64,000 nucleotides of DNA, from positions 62,001 to 126,000 of the forward strand of contig NZ_CAKZOT010000114.1 of the NCBI RefSeq assembly GCF_937138205.1, in the 5' to 3' direction. The stretch comes from an uncultured Rhodospira sp. GTDB lineage: Bacteria; Pseudomonadota; Alphaproteobacteria; Rhodospirillales; Rhodospirillaceae. This document shows positions 1-8,937 of the stretch, in pieces. The stretch's first letter is position 1; the number at the start of each line of letters is the position of its first letter. A program made the position numbers and the translations under genes. The notes below the pieces were generated by a model. The model had not been told where the DNA came from, made no database searches, and saw only the letters and a program-made list of their open reading frames with translations.

Positions 1-273
1 TTCCAGCAGGCCGTGGAACAGGAAGGTGTCGTAGGCGCTCTGGTGCTTGGCGGCGATGATCACCGGTCCTTGCGGCAGGTTCTCCCAGCCCTCGACACGG
101 TAGGTCACGCCGGCCACATACCGCGCCAGCCAGCGCAGGACGGCCAGCCAGATCTTGGTGCCGGCCACGACAATGCGCTGGGGCGCCAACAGCAGCGGCA
201 GGTAGAGAACCCCGAGCAGCAGGGTCGAGCAGACGTACAGCAGCATGAACAACGCCGAGCGGAGGACCGTCAT
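1..273 (-). CDS. plsC: 1-acyl-sn-glycerol-3-phosphate acyltransferase, N-terminal part (cut by window edge)
   Basis: Transfers an acyl chain to lysophosphatidic acid at the inner membrane, giving phosphatidic acid. The 91 visible residues start with a hydrophobic segment (about residues 6-30). They reach the family's acyltransferase motif HxxxxD, seen as HQSAYD at residues 77-82, preceded by the typical VIIAAK. The rest of the domain lies outside the window. The start ATG overlaps the TGA of the upstream ElyC-like gene by four bases (ATGA), so the two are probably translationally coupled. The assignment rests on the motif and its spacing from the N-terminus. Confidence 0.85.
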   Translation of the reverse strand, partial: MTVLRSALFMLLYVCSTLLLGVLYLPLLLAPQRIVVAGTKIWLAVLRWLARYVAGVTYRVEGWENLPQGPVIIAAKHQSAYDTFLFHGLLE

Positions 274-923
274 GAGGACTCCATCGCGGAACGGGGGGGC
301 GATCCGGGCGACAGGCCCAGGCCAAGCCGCACCCTGGCCACAAGGTATTTCATGTATTCCCGGGTCAGCAAAAGGGCGGTGCCGGGGAAGCGCCACCATT
401 CCTCCTGCTTGACATGCGGCGGATAGACCGGATGCGGAATCAGGTCAATGCCCGGCATCACGGCGCGGAATTCCAGCATGGCCCGGCGCATGTGGTAGGC
501 CGCCGTGACCAGCCGCAGGCTGCGGTATCCCCGGGTCCGGACCCAGGCCGCCGTTTCCTCGGCGTTGCCCAGGGTGTTGGCGGCGGCATGGCCGAGCACG
601 ATGCGATCGGCGACATCCGGTGCGGGATCGACGCCGAAGGCGCGCCACAGGTCGTCCGGCGCCACGGCGGCGGGCACGCCGCTGATGAACAGGACCTCAC
701 CCAGCCCGGCCTCGAGCAACGCCAGCCCTTCGTCGATCCGCTCGCTGCCGCCGGTCAGGACCACAATGGCGTCGACGCGCCGGTCGCGGTCCTGGCCCCG
801 CACGGGAATGGCCGAGGCGTACCACACCAGACCGGCGATCCAGGCGATCACCAGCAGCAACAAAACGGCGAGAATGGCCGCCCGGACGACCGTGGAAAAA
901 GAGGGCGAGGGCACAATGCTCAC
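270..923 (-). CDS. YdcF/ElyC/SanA-family (DUF218) membrane-anchored protein
   Basis: 217 residues. One membrane segment (about residues 13-35) is followed by a DUF218 domain. Family-like blocks are DAIVVLTGGSERI near residue 50 and a late segment with RSLRLVTAAYHMRRAM. DUF218 proteins such as ElyC and SanA affect envelope integrity and peptidoglycan or lipid-carrier metabolism, but the reaction is not established, so no substrate is assigned. The start is a GTG 16 bases after the ftsX stop, without a clear ribosome-binding site; a GTG three codons later is an alternative. It sits between ftsX and plsC on the same strand, consistent with an envelope operon. Confidence 0.8.
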   Translation of the reverse strand: MSIVPSPSFSTVVRAAILAVLLLLVIAWIAGLVWYASAIPVRGQDRDRRVDAIVVLTGGSERIDEGLALLEAGLGEVLFISGVPAAVAPDDLWRAFGVDPAPDVADRIVLGHAAANTLGNAEETAAWVRTRGYRSLRLVTAAYHMRRAMLEFRAVMPGIDLIPHPVYPPHVKQEEWWRFPGTALLLTREYMKYLVARVRLGLGLSPGSPPRSAMESS

Positions 924-939
924 TCTGTGTTGAACGCGA

Positions 940-1842
940 TCAGGGCATCCGGGCCAGGGTGCGCAGCACCGTCACGCGGGCCGTCAGCATCGCCAGGCTG
1001 GCCGCGCCCAGCGGCAGGGCCGCGAGGATGGCCCAGTCGACCACCGAAAGGCTGATGCGCGGGACCAGCCCGGCCTCGACACGATCCGCCAACAGCCCGA
1101 CGCCGGCGAGGGTCGGCAAGGCCAGCATGAATCCGCCCAAGCCGCCTTTCAAGCCCTGAAACAGCGCGTTGATGGCGAACTGGCGGGCGATGTAGCCGTC
1201 CTGGGCGCCGATCATGTGCAGCACCTCGATCACCGGACGGTATGCCGCCAGGTCCGCCCGGGTGGCGTGCACGACCGCCACGGCGGTCGCGCCGCTGACC
1301 ACCAGCACCACCGCCAGGCCCAGGGCGCCAAGGGCCTCGCCCAGATCCATCAGGCGACCCAGCCACAGCCGGTGCTCGTCGAGCGTCGCGCCCGGCACGG
1401 CGTCGCGCAGCACGTCGGCCATCGGCCCGGGGTTCGTGCGGGCGGCCGCGCCGGGCTCCAGGGTGATGTCCAGCAGGCGCGGCAGGGGCAGGTCCCGCAC
1501 CAACTCGCCGGCCCCGATCCACGGCTCGACCAGGGCCATGAGCTCGTCCTCGCTCAGCACCCGCACCGAGGCCACGCCCGGCTGCGCGCGCAGCACGGCG
1601 GCGGCCTGGGCCACCCGCTCGTCGGTGGCCATGCGCGCCGCCTCGCCCAGGCCGGGGACAGGCGGCACCTGGGCCGTCAGGCTGCCGGAGACGTCGCGGC
1701 TCCAGTCCTCCAGCACGTTGCCGAGCGCCAGAGCACCGGCGGCGGCGAGGACGGCCAGAAACACCATGACGCCCACCAGCATGGGCACCAGAACGGCGGT
1801 GCGGTCCCGGCCCAGGGGCAACGTGCGCATGGCGGACGACAT
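940..1842 (-). CDS. ftsX: Cell division ABC transporter permease FtsX
   Basis: 300 residues with the FtsX layout: a first membrane helix at about residues 12-37, a large extracytoplasmic loop, then three more helices towards the C-terminus (near 175-195, 225-250 and 265-285). With FtsE it forms the divisome complex that in other bacteria activates peptidoglycan hydrolases during septation. The ATG lies two bases after the ftsE stop codon, so translation is likely coupled. The loop carries the typical VASVRVLSEDE block. The longer upstream open frame is read-through into ftsE and was not used as start. Confidence 0.9.
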   Translation of the reverse strand: MSSAMRTLPLGRDRTAVLVPMLVGVMVFLAVLAAAGALALGNVLEDWSRDVSGSLTAQVPPVPGLGEAARMATDERVAQAAAVLRAQPGVASVRVLSEDELMALVEPWIGAGELVRDLPLPRLLDITLEPGAAARTNPGPMADVLRDAVPGATLDEHRLWLGRLMDLGEALGALGLAVVLVVSGATAVAVVHATRADLAAYRPVIEVLHMIGAQDGYIARQFAINALFQGLKGGLGGFMLALPTLAGVGLLADRVEAGLVPRISLSVVDWAILAALPLGAASLAMLTARVTVLRTLARMP

Positions 1843-1844
1843 CC

Positions 1845-2633
1845 TCACGGTTGGCGCGGCGGGGTGGCGGGCGCGTCCGTGGCCGGACGAACGCCCGCGC
1901 GTTCGCTGGCGCCTCCGCCGCCCCGGTGGCGCGTCAGCCGCCCGGCCTGCAGGTGCAGGCGCTCGTAAGGGAACCTCTGCACGAGTTGCTCGTTGTGCGT
2001 GGCGATCAGGACCGTCGTGCCCATCTTGTTCAGTTCCTCGAACAGGTGCAGCAGCCGCATGGCGATGCGATCGTCCACATTGCCCGTCGGCTCGTCGGCC
2101 AGCAACAGGTCGGGCCGGTTGATCACCGCGCGGGCGATGGCCACGCGCTGTTTCTGGCCGCCGGACAGGGTGGGCGGCTTGGCGTCGAGGTGATCGGCCA
2201 GGCCGACCCAGGCCAGCAGTTCCGGCACGTGTCGGCGAATATCGGTCTCCGGCGCGCCGGCCACCCGCAGCGGCAGGGCGACGTTGTCCAGGGCCGACAG
2301 GTGGTCGATCAGGCGGAAGTCCTGGAACACCACGCCCATGCGGCGACGCAGGCGCGGCAGCACCTGACGCGGCAGCTGGGTCACGTCGTGACCGAACAGG
2401 CGGATCGTGCCACGGGTCGGCCGCAGCGCCAGATAGCACAGCCCCAGCACCGAGGACTTGCCCGCGCCCGAGCCCCCGGTCAAAAAGTGGAACGACCCCT
2501 TGGGCAGGGCGAACCCGATGTCCCGGAACACCTCCGGACCCAGGTCATAGCGCAGCCCGACATGATCGAACCGCACGACCATGTTGGCATCGGGGTCGTC
2601 GAGACCCGCGCGCGCGGCGCTGTCGTGACTCAT
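1845..2633 (-). CDS. ftsE: Cell division ATP-binding protein FtsE
   Basis: 262 residues, the ATPase partner of FtsX. Walker A is GGSGAGKSS, the ABC signature is LSGGQKQRV and Walker B ends LLLADEP, followed by the H-loop region VLIATHNEQ. The N-terminal 17 residues before MVVRFDHVG are unusual for FtsE, so the ATG at 2582 is a credible alternative start giving 245 residues. The C-terminal tail after the ABC domain is about 35 residues long, Pro/Arg-rich and longer than in the enterobacterial protein. It is divergent from the DUF3426 gene, sharing a 121-bp intergenic region. Confidence 0.93.
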   Translation of the reverse strand: MSHDSAARAGLDDPDANMVVRFDHVGLRYDLGPEVFRDIGFALPKGSFHFLTGGSGAGKSSVLGLCYLALRPTRGTIRLFGHDVTQLPRQVLPRLRRRMGVVFQDFRLIDHLSALDNVALPLRVAGAPETDIRRHVPELLAWVGLADHLDAKPPTLSGGQKQRVAIARAVINRPDLLLADEPTGNVDDRIAMRLLHLFEELNKMGTTVLIATHNEQLVQRFPYERLHLQAGRLTRHRGGGGASERAGVRPATDAPATPPRQP

Positions 2634-2693
2634 GGGCCGTGGTCCGTTGCCGTTGTGGTTTTCTTGCACGTGATCCCGTGCCCCGGCGTTCGC

Positions 2694-2722
2694 TTGTGCC
2701 CGCCCCCAAGTGGTTCTATAAC
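2694..2722 (+). promoter_or_regulatory. Candidate sigma-70 promoter for the DUF3426 gene
   Basis: TTGTGC at 2694-2699 and TATAAC at 2717-2722 are separated by 17 bases and lie 32 bases before the ATG of the zinc-ribbon gene. The -10 box matches the consensus at five of six positions. It sits in an AT-richer pocket of the divergent ftsE/DUF3426 intergenic region. Confidence 0.5.
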
Positions 2723-2754
2723 GATCATAGCTTTCGCCGCCAACCGATTGCCGC

Positions 2755-3828
2755 ATGAAAATAACCTGCCCGAGCTGTGCGACACGATTCCGCGTTCCCG
2801 ACGAGGCCCTCGGCCCGGCGGGGCGGACGCTGAAGTGTGCCCGTTGCGACCATCGCTGGCACCAGGCCCCGTCCGGTGCCGCCGGTGACGACTTCGACGC
2901 CGCGTTGTCCCGCCCGACCACGCCCCCCGACCACGGCCCGCTGGCGGCCCATCTTGAGCCGGCGCCCCCACCGCCGCCCATGGAGGAGATCGGCCCGGAC
3001 GACGACTGGGGCGAGGCGGACGACTGGGGCGGCGCGCCGGCCCAACCGGCCGAGACGGAGCGTCCCGTCGGGCGGGGTCGAACCATGCTCGACGACCTGC
3101 CGGGCGAAGACATGCCGCTGAGCCGCGAACCGGGCGGAAGCAACGCCGCCGACCATCGGGCCGGGGACGACGACGGCCCCGACTTCGACGATATTCTGGC
3201 CCGCCTTGAGGACCAGGAGCGCGAGCGGAGCGGCCGGGCCGGTGGCGTGGCCGAGGACGATGATGTGTTCGGCGAGGACGATGAACTACCCAGCGCCTTG
3301 CGGGAGGGCCCGCACCGCCAAGGCGGCAAGCGCAAACGCCCGCCCGCCTGGGCGTCGTGGGCGACGGCCGTGGTGGTCGTGCTCGCGGGGGCCTTGGGCG
3401 CGCTGTATTTCCTGCGCAACAATGTCGTCGCCATGATGCCGGCGTCCGAGGCGGTGTACACCGCCCTGGGCATTCCGCTCAACTGGCCGGGCCTCGGCCT
3501 GACGCTGCACGAGCCGAAGCCCGTCGTCACCCGCGAACTGGTCGACAACGAGGAGGTCGTGGTGGTGCGCGGCTTCATCAACAACGTCAGCGAGGTCGAA
3601 CGGCCGGTGCCGGCGCTGCGGCTGGCGCTGCTCGACGCCGACGGCGACATGGTGCAACAGATGGTCGCCCCACCCCCCACCGAGAGGCTGGAGCCCGGGG
3701 GCACCACGCCCTTCCGCATGGTCATGCGCAACACCCTGCCGCAGGCGAAACGGTTCGAGGTCACGTTCACCGATCGGCCGAGCGAGCCGATGATGGCCCC
3801 GCCCATGGAAACGTCGTCGTCTCAGTGA
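2755..3828 (+). CDS. Zinc-ribbon domain protein with C-terminal DUF3426
   Basis: 357 residues. The first 40 form an MJ0042-type zinc ribbon with cysteines at 5, 8, 28 and 31 (CPSC and CARC). A long acidic, Pro-rich low-complexity region (about 45-190) follows, then one membrane helix at about 203-221. The C-terminal DUF3426 domain contains a VVVRGFINNVSEVERPVPAL block. This architecture is common in alphaproteobacteria next to division or envelope genes. The ribbon would be cytoplasmic and DUF3426 periplasmic. The function is unknown; a membrane-linked regulatory or scaffolding role is only an inference from topology. Confidence 0.85.
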   Translation: MKITCPSCATRFRVPDEALGPAGRTLKCARCDHRWHQAPSGAAGDDFDAALSRPTTPPDHGPLAAHLEPAPPPPPMEEIGPDDDWGEADDWGGAPAQPAETERPVGRGRTMLDDLPGEDMPLSREPGGSNAADHRAGDDDGPDFDDILARLEDQERERSGRAGGVAEDDDVFGEDDELPSALREGPHRQGGKRKRPPAWASWATAVVVVLAGALGALYFLRNNVVAMMPASEAVYTALGIPLNWPGLGLTLHEPKPVVTRELVDNEEVVVVRGFINNVSEVERPVPALRLALLDADGDMVQQMVAPPPTERLEPGGTTPFRMVMRNTLPQAKRFEVTFTDRPSEPMMAPPMETSSSQ

Positions 3829-3945
3829 TTGGTGGCGCCTGCGATTGACCATCGGGACCCTGCCGTATAAAGAGGGATTCCGACGGGGGCTGGGTCCGGG
3901 GCCGGAACAATCGGGACGCTCCGCTTTGGCCGACCGTCCTGATCC

Positions 3946-3972
3946 GGTCGTTCTGACCGGGTCGTTCTGACG
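3946..3972. repeat. Two-copy 14-bp tandem repeat
   Basis: GGTCGTTCTGACC (3946-3958) and GGTCGTTCTGACG (3960-3972) are repeated with a period of 14 bases in the 292-bp gap before the decarboxylase operon. Similar short-period repeats occur at 16036 and 50332. No protein-binding role can be assigned. Confidence 0.7.
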
Positions 3973-3987
3973 GGGCGGGGTTCCCGG

Positions 3988-4018
3988 TGGACATCCTCCC
4001 CATTCTCTCGCGTATACT
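3988..4018 (+). promoter_or_regulatory. Candidate promoter for the decarboxylase operon
   Basis: TGGACA (3988-3993) and TATACT (4013-4018) are separated by 19 bases, longer than ideal. The -10 box matches five of six positions. A second possibility upstream is TTGACC (3845) with TATAAA (3866) at 15-base spacing. Either would give a leader of 95-240 bases. Nothing else recognisable lies in the gap 3829-4120. Confidence 0.3.
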
Positions 4019-4120
4019 CGCCGCGCCGCCACCAGCCGCCCGCTCAGGGTCACGCCAGGGGGTCCGCCCAGAAAACGTCCCAGGAAACGTTGACGGGTGG
4101 CCTGAACCAGGGGGAACCAC

Positions 4121-5674
4121 ATGCCGATTTCCAAGCAGGCTGTCGAGGAACTGGAACGCCGCCGCGCTGCCGGGATACTGGGCGGCGGCCAGAAGAAGAT
4201 CGACGCCCGCCACGCCAAGGGGCTGTGGTCGGCGCGCGACCGCCTGAACGCCTTGTTCGCCGCCGGCACGTTCCAGGAGTTCGGTCTGCACGCCCAGCAC
4301 GAAAGCCGTCAGTTCGGCATGGAGGGCAAGGACCTGCCGGGCGACGCCGTGGTGACCGGGGTCGGCTTCATCGACAGCCGCCCGGTGGCCGCGTTCAGCC
4401 AGGATTTCACGGTGGCCGGCGGCTCCCTGGGGTCGAAGCACGCCGAAAAGCTGTCGCTGATCATGGATCACGCGGAACTGAGCGGCGTGCCCGTCGTCGG
4501 CTTCAACGATTCGGGCGGCGCGCGCATCCAGGAGGGCGTGATCGCCCTGTCCGGCTACGGCCAGGTGTTCAACCGCAACGTCCGCCTGTCGGGCGTGGTG
4601 CCGCAGATCGCCGTCATCGCCGGCCCCTGCGCCGGCGGGGCCGCCTATTCGCCCGCGCTGATGGACTTCATCATCATGATTCGCGGCGGCTCGGAGATGT
4701 TCATCTGCGGCCCCGAGGTGATTCGCGGTGTTACCGGCCAGGCCACCAGCAAGGACGAGATCGGCAGCGCCGACGTGCACGCCAACGTCTCCGGCAATAT
4801 CCATTTCGTCGCCGACAGCGAGCAGGACGCGGTGGACATCGTGCGCCGCCTGCTGTCGTACCTACCGTCGAACAACATGAGCGACCCGCCGCACCAGATC
4901 GCGCCCGAGGTGGATCTGAGCGAGGACCCGGGTATGGACGACATCCTGCCCGAATCCGGCAAGGCGCCGTTCGACGTCAAGGACGTCATCAACCGCCTGG
5001 TCGACCCCGGCACCTTCCTGGAGGTGCAGCGCGACTTCGCCAAGAACATGGTGGTCGGCTTCGGCCGCATCAGCGGAATCGTCGTCGGCTTCATCGCCAA
5101 CCAGCCGAAGGAACTGGCCGGCTGCCTGGACATCGACGCCTCCGACAAGGGCGCGCGTTTCATCCGCTTCTGCAACGCCTTCGGCATTCCCATCATCAAT
5201 CTGGTGGACGTGCCCGGCTTCCTGCCCGGCGTGCGTCAGGAACGCGGCGGCATCATCCGCCACGGCGCCAAGATGCTGTTCGCCTACGGCGCCACGACGG
5301 TCCCCAAGATCACGATCATCATGCGCAAGGCCTACGGCGGCGCCTTCCTGGCCATGTGCAGCCGCGACATGGGCGCCGACATCGTGCTGGCGTGGCCGGC
5401 CGCCGAGATCGCCGTGATGGGCGCCGAGGGCGCGGTCAACATCCTCTACCGGGGCGACCTGGAGAAGGCCGAGGACCGCGTGGCCCGCTCGCGCGAACTG
5501 GCCGACGAGTACCGGGCGCACTTCGCCTCGCCCTACATCTCGGCCGGCAAGCTGTTCGTGCACGACGTCATCAAGCCGTCGGAGACCCGGGGGCGGATCT
5601 CGTTGGCGCTGCGCACGCTGCTCAGCAAGCGCGAGACACGGCCGCCGAAGAAGCACGGCAACATTCCGCTCTAG
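4121..5674 (+). CDS. mmdA: Acyl-CoA carboxyltransferase / methylmalonyl-CoA decarboxylase alpha subunit
   Basis: 517 residues, the usual length for MmdA/PccB carboxyltransferases. It contains the twin crotonase-like domains: an N-terminal half with NDSGGARIQEG and AGPCAGGAAYSPA, and a C-terminal half with GFLPGVRQERGGIIRHGAK and RKAYGGAFLAMCS. By sequence alone it could be a propionyl-CoA carboxylase beta subunit. The neighbours argue otherwise: OadG-like, biotin-carrier and OadB-like genes follow directly, so it most likely transfers CO2 from methylmalonyl-CoA (or a related acyl-CoA) to biotin in a sodium pump. A purine-rich ribosome-binding site (GGGGGAACC) precedes the ATG. Confidence 0.88.
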   Translation: MPISKQAVEELERRRAAGILGGGQKKIDARHAKGLWSARDRLNALFAAGTFQEFGLHAQHESRQFGMEGKDLPGDAVVTGVGFIDSRPVAAFSQDFTVAGGSLGSKHAEKLSLIMDHAELSGVPVVGFNDSGGARIQEGVIALSGYGQVFNRNVRLSGVVPQIAVIAGPCAGGAAYSPALMDFIIMIRGGSEMFICGPEVIRGVTGQATSKDEIGSADVHANVSGNIHFVADSEQDAVDIVRRLLSYLPSNNMSDPPHQIAPEVDLSEDPGMDDILPESGKAPFDVKDVINRLVDPGTFLEVQRDFAKNMVVGFGRISGIVVGFIANQPKELAGCLDIDASDKGARFIRFCNAFGIPIINLVDVPGFLPGVRQERGGIIRHGAKMLFAYGATTVPKITIIMRKAYGGAFLAMCSRDMGADIVLAWPAAEIAVMGAEGAVNILYRGDLEKAEDRVARSRELADEYRAHFASPYISAGKLFVHDVIKPSETRGRISLALRTLLSKRETRPPKKHGNIPL

Positions 5675-5779
5675 CGTCACGGCGGCCCGGCCCGGCCGGC
5701 GCGCACGGAGAACAGCCCCAGCCGGAACGGCCGCCGGGCCGTGGCGGGGCAGACAACGACGGAAACGGGGGAGACGCGC

Positions 5780-6175
5780 GTGTTCAAGGGACTGGAAATC
5801 CTCTTGATCGGCATCGCCGTGGTGGTGGCGGTGCTGCTCATGTTGTGGGGGGCCTGCGCGCTTGTCGGCATGGCGTTCCGCGCCGCCGAAGCCCGCAAGA
5901 CCGTGGCCAAGCCCGATGCCAAGGCGGTCGCGCCGGCCCCGGCGCCCGCTCCCGCGCCGGCCCCCGCCGGCGGTGTTCCGCCGCATCATCTGGCGGCGAT
6001 CGCGGCGGCGGTGGCCACGGTGCTCGACCGCCCGCACCGCATCGTCAGCGTGGTCGCGCCGCCCATGGTGGGCACCGACTGGGCCAACCAGGCCCGCCTG
6101 CAGACCTTCAACAAAAACCTCGGTCAAGGCGACTGGGGCCGCACCATTCCCGCCCAGGCCCGGGCGAACACCTGA
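5780..6175 (+). CDS. OadG-like small membrane subunit of the decarboxylase pump
   Basis: 131 residues. One N-terminal membrane helix (about residues 4-28) is followed by a linker of repeated Ala-Pro. A C-terminal segment contains HRIVSVVAPPMVGTDWANQA, as in OadG/MmdD-type proteins that assemble the complex. I start at the GTG at 5780 because GGGGGAG lies seven bases upstream; an in-frame GTG at 5741 has no such site. Its position between the carboxyltransferase and biotin-carrier genes matches the mmdADCB gene order. Primary sequence in this family is poorly conserved, so the call depends on topology and context. Confidence 0.75.
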   Translation: MFKGLEILLIGIAVVVAVLLMLWGACALVGMAFRAAEARKTVAKPDAKAVAPAPAPAPAPAPAGGVPPHHLAAIAAAVATVLDRPHRIVSVVAPPMVGTDWANQARLQTFNKNLGQGDWGRTIPAQARANT

Positions 6176-6194
6176 TCTCGCAAGGGAACCACCC

Positions 6195-6593
6195 ATGAGG
6201 AAACTGCGCATCACCGTGGAGGGCACGGTCTACGACGTGACCGTGGAAACCCTGGACGAAGCCGGCGCGGCGGCGCCGTCCGCCCCGCCGGCCCCGCGCC
6301 CGGCCGCTCCCGTGGCTCAGGCGGCTCCCGCGCCCGCGCCCGCCCCGGCCGCCCCGGCCACGCCCGCCGCGCCCACGGGGTCCGGCGACATCGTCAGCCC
6401 GATGGCCGGGACCGTGGTCTCCGTCGACGTCAAGGTGGGCGACACCGTGACGGCCGGTCAGCAGGTGGTCATGCTGGAGGCCATGAAGATGAACACACCC
6501 ATCCAGGCGCCCCAGGGCGGCACGGTGGCCAGCGTGGCCGTGCAGGCCGGCGCCACCGTCGCCGAGGGGCAGGCCCTGCTGTCCCTGAGCTAA
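6195..6593 (+). CDS. mmdC: Biotin carboxyl carrier subunit
   Basis: 132 residues. An N-terminal strand region ([17 protein letters not shown]) is joined by a Pro/Ala linker to a biotinyl domain (about 63-132). The biotin-attachment motif is EAMKM with the target lysine at residue 98. It carries the carboxyl group from the alpha subunit to the membrane decarboxylase. The ATG is preceded by AAGGGA and starts 19 bases after the OadG-like stop codon. Confidence 0.92.
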   Translation: MRKLRITVEGTVYDVTVETLDEAGAAAPSAPPAPRPAAPVAQAAPAPAPAPAAPATPAAPTGSGDIVSPMAGTVVSVDVKVGDTVTAGQQVVMLEAMKMNTPIQAPQGGTVASVAVQAGATVAEGQALLSLS

Positions 6594-6648
6594 CGCTTCT
6601 CAGTCGGAGAGCATTCGAGATCCGGACCGTCACTGGGGAGCGCCGTTC

Positions 6649-7797
6649 ATGGAAACCCTCCAACATCTGTACGAATTGACCGCCATCCCCGGGATCACGT
6701 GGCGGATGGTCGTCATGTGGGTCGTCGTGCTGGTGCTGATGTACCTGGCGGTCTACAAGAAGTTCGAGCCGCTGCTGCTGGTGCCCATCGCCTTTGGCGC
6801 CTTGCTGGCCAACCTGCCGACCGTGGGCATGGTCAACGAACCCGTCGGCGACCATCCCGGCGGCCTGTTCTATTACATCCAGCAAGGCGTGCACCTGGAG
6901 ATCTTCCCGCCCCTGATCTTCATGGGCGTGGGCGCGCTGACCGATTTCGGGCCGCTGATCGCCGCGCCGCGCACCCTGTTGCTGGGCGCCGCCGCGCAGT
7001 TCGGCGTGTTCGCGACCTTCATGGGGGCGGTGGCCATCGGCTTCACCAGCATGGAGGCGGCGGCCATCGCCATCATCGGCGGCGCCGACGGCCCCACCTC
7101 GATCTTCCTGGCCAACAAGCTGGCGCCGCACCTGCTGGCCCCGATCGCCGTGGCGGCCTACAGCTACATGGCGCTGGTGCCGCTGTTGCAGCCGCCGGTC
7201 ATGCGCGCCCTGACGACCAAGAAGGAGCGCGAGATCCGGATGCGCTCGCTGCGCAAGGTGTCGCGCCTGGAAAAGCTGATCTTCGCCCTGATCGTGACCG
7301 TGGTCGTGATCCTGCTGGTGCCGGCGGCGGCGGCCCTGATCGGCATGTTGATGCTGGGCAACTTCATGCGCGAATCCGGCGTCGTGGAGCGCCTGAGCAA
7401 GGCCGCCCAGAACGAGATCATCAACGCCGTGACCATCTTCCTGGGCACCAGCGTCGGCATCACCATGACCGGCGAGCGGTTCCTGCAACTGGAGACGCTG
7501 AAGATCCTGGCCCTGGGGGTGGTCGCCTTCGGCATCGCCACCGGCGCCGGCGTGCTGATGGCCAAGGGCATGAACCTGTTCATCAAGGAAAACAAGATCA
7601 ACCCGCTGATCGGCTCGGCCGGCGTGTCGGCCGTGCCCATGGCGGCGCGCGTCTCGCAGGTGGAAGGCCAGAGGGCCGACCCCGGCAACTTCCTGCTGAT
7701 GCACGCCATGGGACCGAACGTGGCCGGCGTGATCGGCACCGCCGTGGCCGCGGGCTACTTCATCGCCACCTTCAGCCCCGGCCCGGCCGGGCAGTGA
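6649..7797 (+). CDS. mmdB: Sodium-translocating decarboxylase beta subunit
   Basis: 382 residues and highly hydrophobic, close to the usual size of MmdB/OadB/GcdB. It carries the family signature [10 protein letters not shown] near residue 145, whose aspartate is implicated in Na+ transport in the family. A second conserved block near the C-terminus is [20 protein letters not shown]. It decarboxylates carboxybiotin while moving Na+ out of the cell. Last gene of the four-gene operon, followed by a strong terminator. The exact acyl-CoA substrate is inferred, not shown. Confidence 0.92.
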   Translation: METLQHLYELTAIPGITWRMVVMWVVVLVLMYLAVYKKFEPLLLVPIAFGALLANLPTVGMVNEPVGDHPGGLFYYIQQGVHLEIFPPLIFMGVGALTDFGPLIAAPRTLLLGAAAQFGVFATFMGAVAIGFTSMEAAAIAIIGGADGPTSIFLANKLAPHLLAPIAVAAYSYMALVPLLQPPVMRALTTKKEREIRMRSLRKVSRLEKLIFALIVTVVVILLVPAAAALIGMLMLGNFMRESGVVERLSKAAQNEIINAVTIFLGTSVGITMTGERFLQLETLKILALGVVAFGIATGAGVLMAKGMNLFIKENKINPLIGSAGVSAVPMAARVSQVEGQRADPGNFLLMHAMGPNVAGVIGTAVAAGYFIATFSPGPAGQ

Positions 7798-7840
7798 CGG
7801 CGTCGCCCTGTGGGCGACTCCTTCGGGCGACCGAATCGCG

Positions 7841-7872
7841 AAAAAGGGGCCGGCACCGTCCGGCCCCTTTTT
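7841..7872 (+). terminator. Rho-independent terminator of the decarboxylase operon
   Basis: Perfect 13-bp stem: AAAAAGGGGCCGG (7841-7853) pairs with CCGGCCCCTTTTT (7860-7872) around a 6-base loop, ending in a T-run. It begins 43 bases after the mmdB stop. The stem is symmetrical and could also stop transcription from the other strand. Confidence 0.93.
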
Positions 7873-8514
7873 CGTGGGATCCGTCCGGTGCCCACGTCCT
7901 TCTTTACGCCACGGAGTCGCGACGACCGATCCGGTCCCGGGCCGCAGCCGTGCCACGACACCGAACATTTGTAAATTTCTACGGGATGCCACGGCTGCTG
8001 CGCGTGCGTCCGATATCAAAGTCGTTTTGTCAGGTATTGGGTGGTCGTCCCTGGATCCGGGCGCGTTGGCGATGCGCATCTTATTGCGAGAGCGGAAGAA
8101 AGGGCGGCGCGCAATTTTCGGACTTACTGTTTCGAGACCTGTTCTCGCCATTGCTGCAGCGCAGCGATTTTTGTGCGGACGCGAGCGTCTGGGGCGCCGG
8201 CCGTTGCGTTCTGTCAACGGTCTGTAAACTTATTGACTCAAATTCCGGTGGCGGCCGAAACAAATTGACTTGAGGGCATATCGGACCGTATTTGTCAGAA
8301 ATAGGAAAAGGACCCCGCTCTGACGAGCCGAAGGAAGGGTCCGCGCCTCCGGCGGCGGGTCGGAATAATGCACCCGTCCCCCGAGGCCCCGGCCCGCTTC
8401 CCCGCCCGGCCCGCCACGCCACCGCGCGTACGGACCTTGAAAGGGGGAAGGGGCCAGACAAAGTGTTCTCCACGGTCGGATGCTAGGACCGTTGGTTTGA
8501 GGGAGACCGCGTTC
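7873..8514. other. 642-bp intergenic region, AT-richer, no gene recognised
   Basis: No convincing coding frame: the open frames here lack codon bias and homology-like features. The stretch 7960-8300 is distinctly AT-richer than its surroundings. It contains two TTGACT hexamers (8233 and 8265); the second is followed after 18 bases by TATTTG, a weak promoter for the gene at 8515. An unannotated small RNA is possible but nothing specific supports one. Confidence 0.5.
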
Positions 8515-8838
8515 ATGACCCAGACTCAGACACAGATGGTGCAGCGCCATCCGCATCCTTGGCGCGCGGGCACACCGCATCGCGCCTCCAGCCATCGCAG
8601 CCGCCTGGACCCGCGTGGCGGCTCGGTTCGCAATGGTGCCGGGCGCGGCGGTCTTTGCGGCGATGCCCGCGTCATGCCCTGTCATGTTTGGGACACCGAC
8701 CACGAACCCGACCTGGCCAGCGTGTTGTCCGACCCGATCGTCGGGTTGGTCATGGACCGTGACGGCCTGTCGCCCGAGGACGTGGCCGCCGTCATGGGCT
8801 CCACCCGCGCCCGCCTGCTGGCCGGCCGGTCAGTGTAA
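8515..8838 (+). CDS. Small conserved-looking hypothetical protein
   Basis: 107 residues. The N-terminal half is basic and Gln/His/Arg-rich, apparently disordered. The C-terminal half (about residues 60-103) looks like a compact helical unit, with SDPIVGLVMDRDGLSPEDV then AAVMGSTRARL. Short alphaproteobacterial proteins of unknown function often end this way. GAGGGAG lies 8-14 bases before the ATG, which supports translation. It stands alone between a long AT-rich leader and the epimerase gene on the other strand. No function is proposed. Confidence 0.6.
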   Translation: MTQTQTQMVQRHPHPWRAGTPHRASSHRSRLDPRGGSVRNGAGRGGLCGDARVMPCHVWDTDHEPDLASVLSDPIVGLVMDRDGLSPEDVAAVMGSTRARLLAGRSV

Positions 8839-8937
8839 CAGGAAGCCTCGTTTGGTGATTCGTCTCATGGGGCGGGGGGGGAGACCTCCCGCCCTTACTC
8901 GTGCTCGGACAAGAGCGGTGTCGGACAGGCGAGATTT

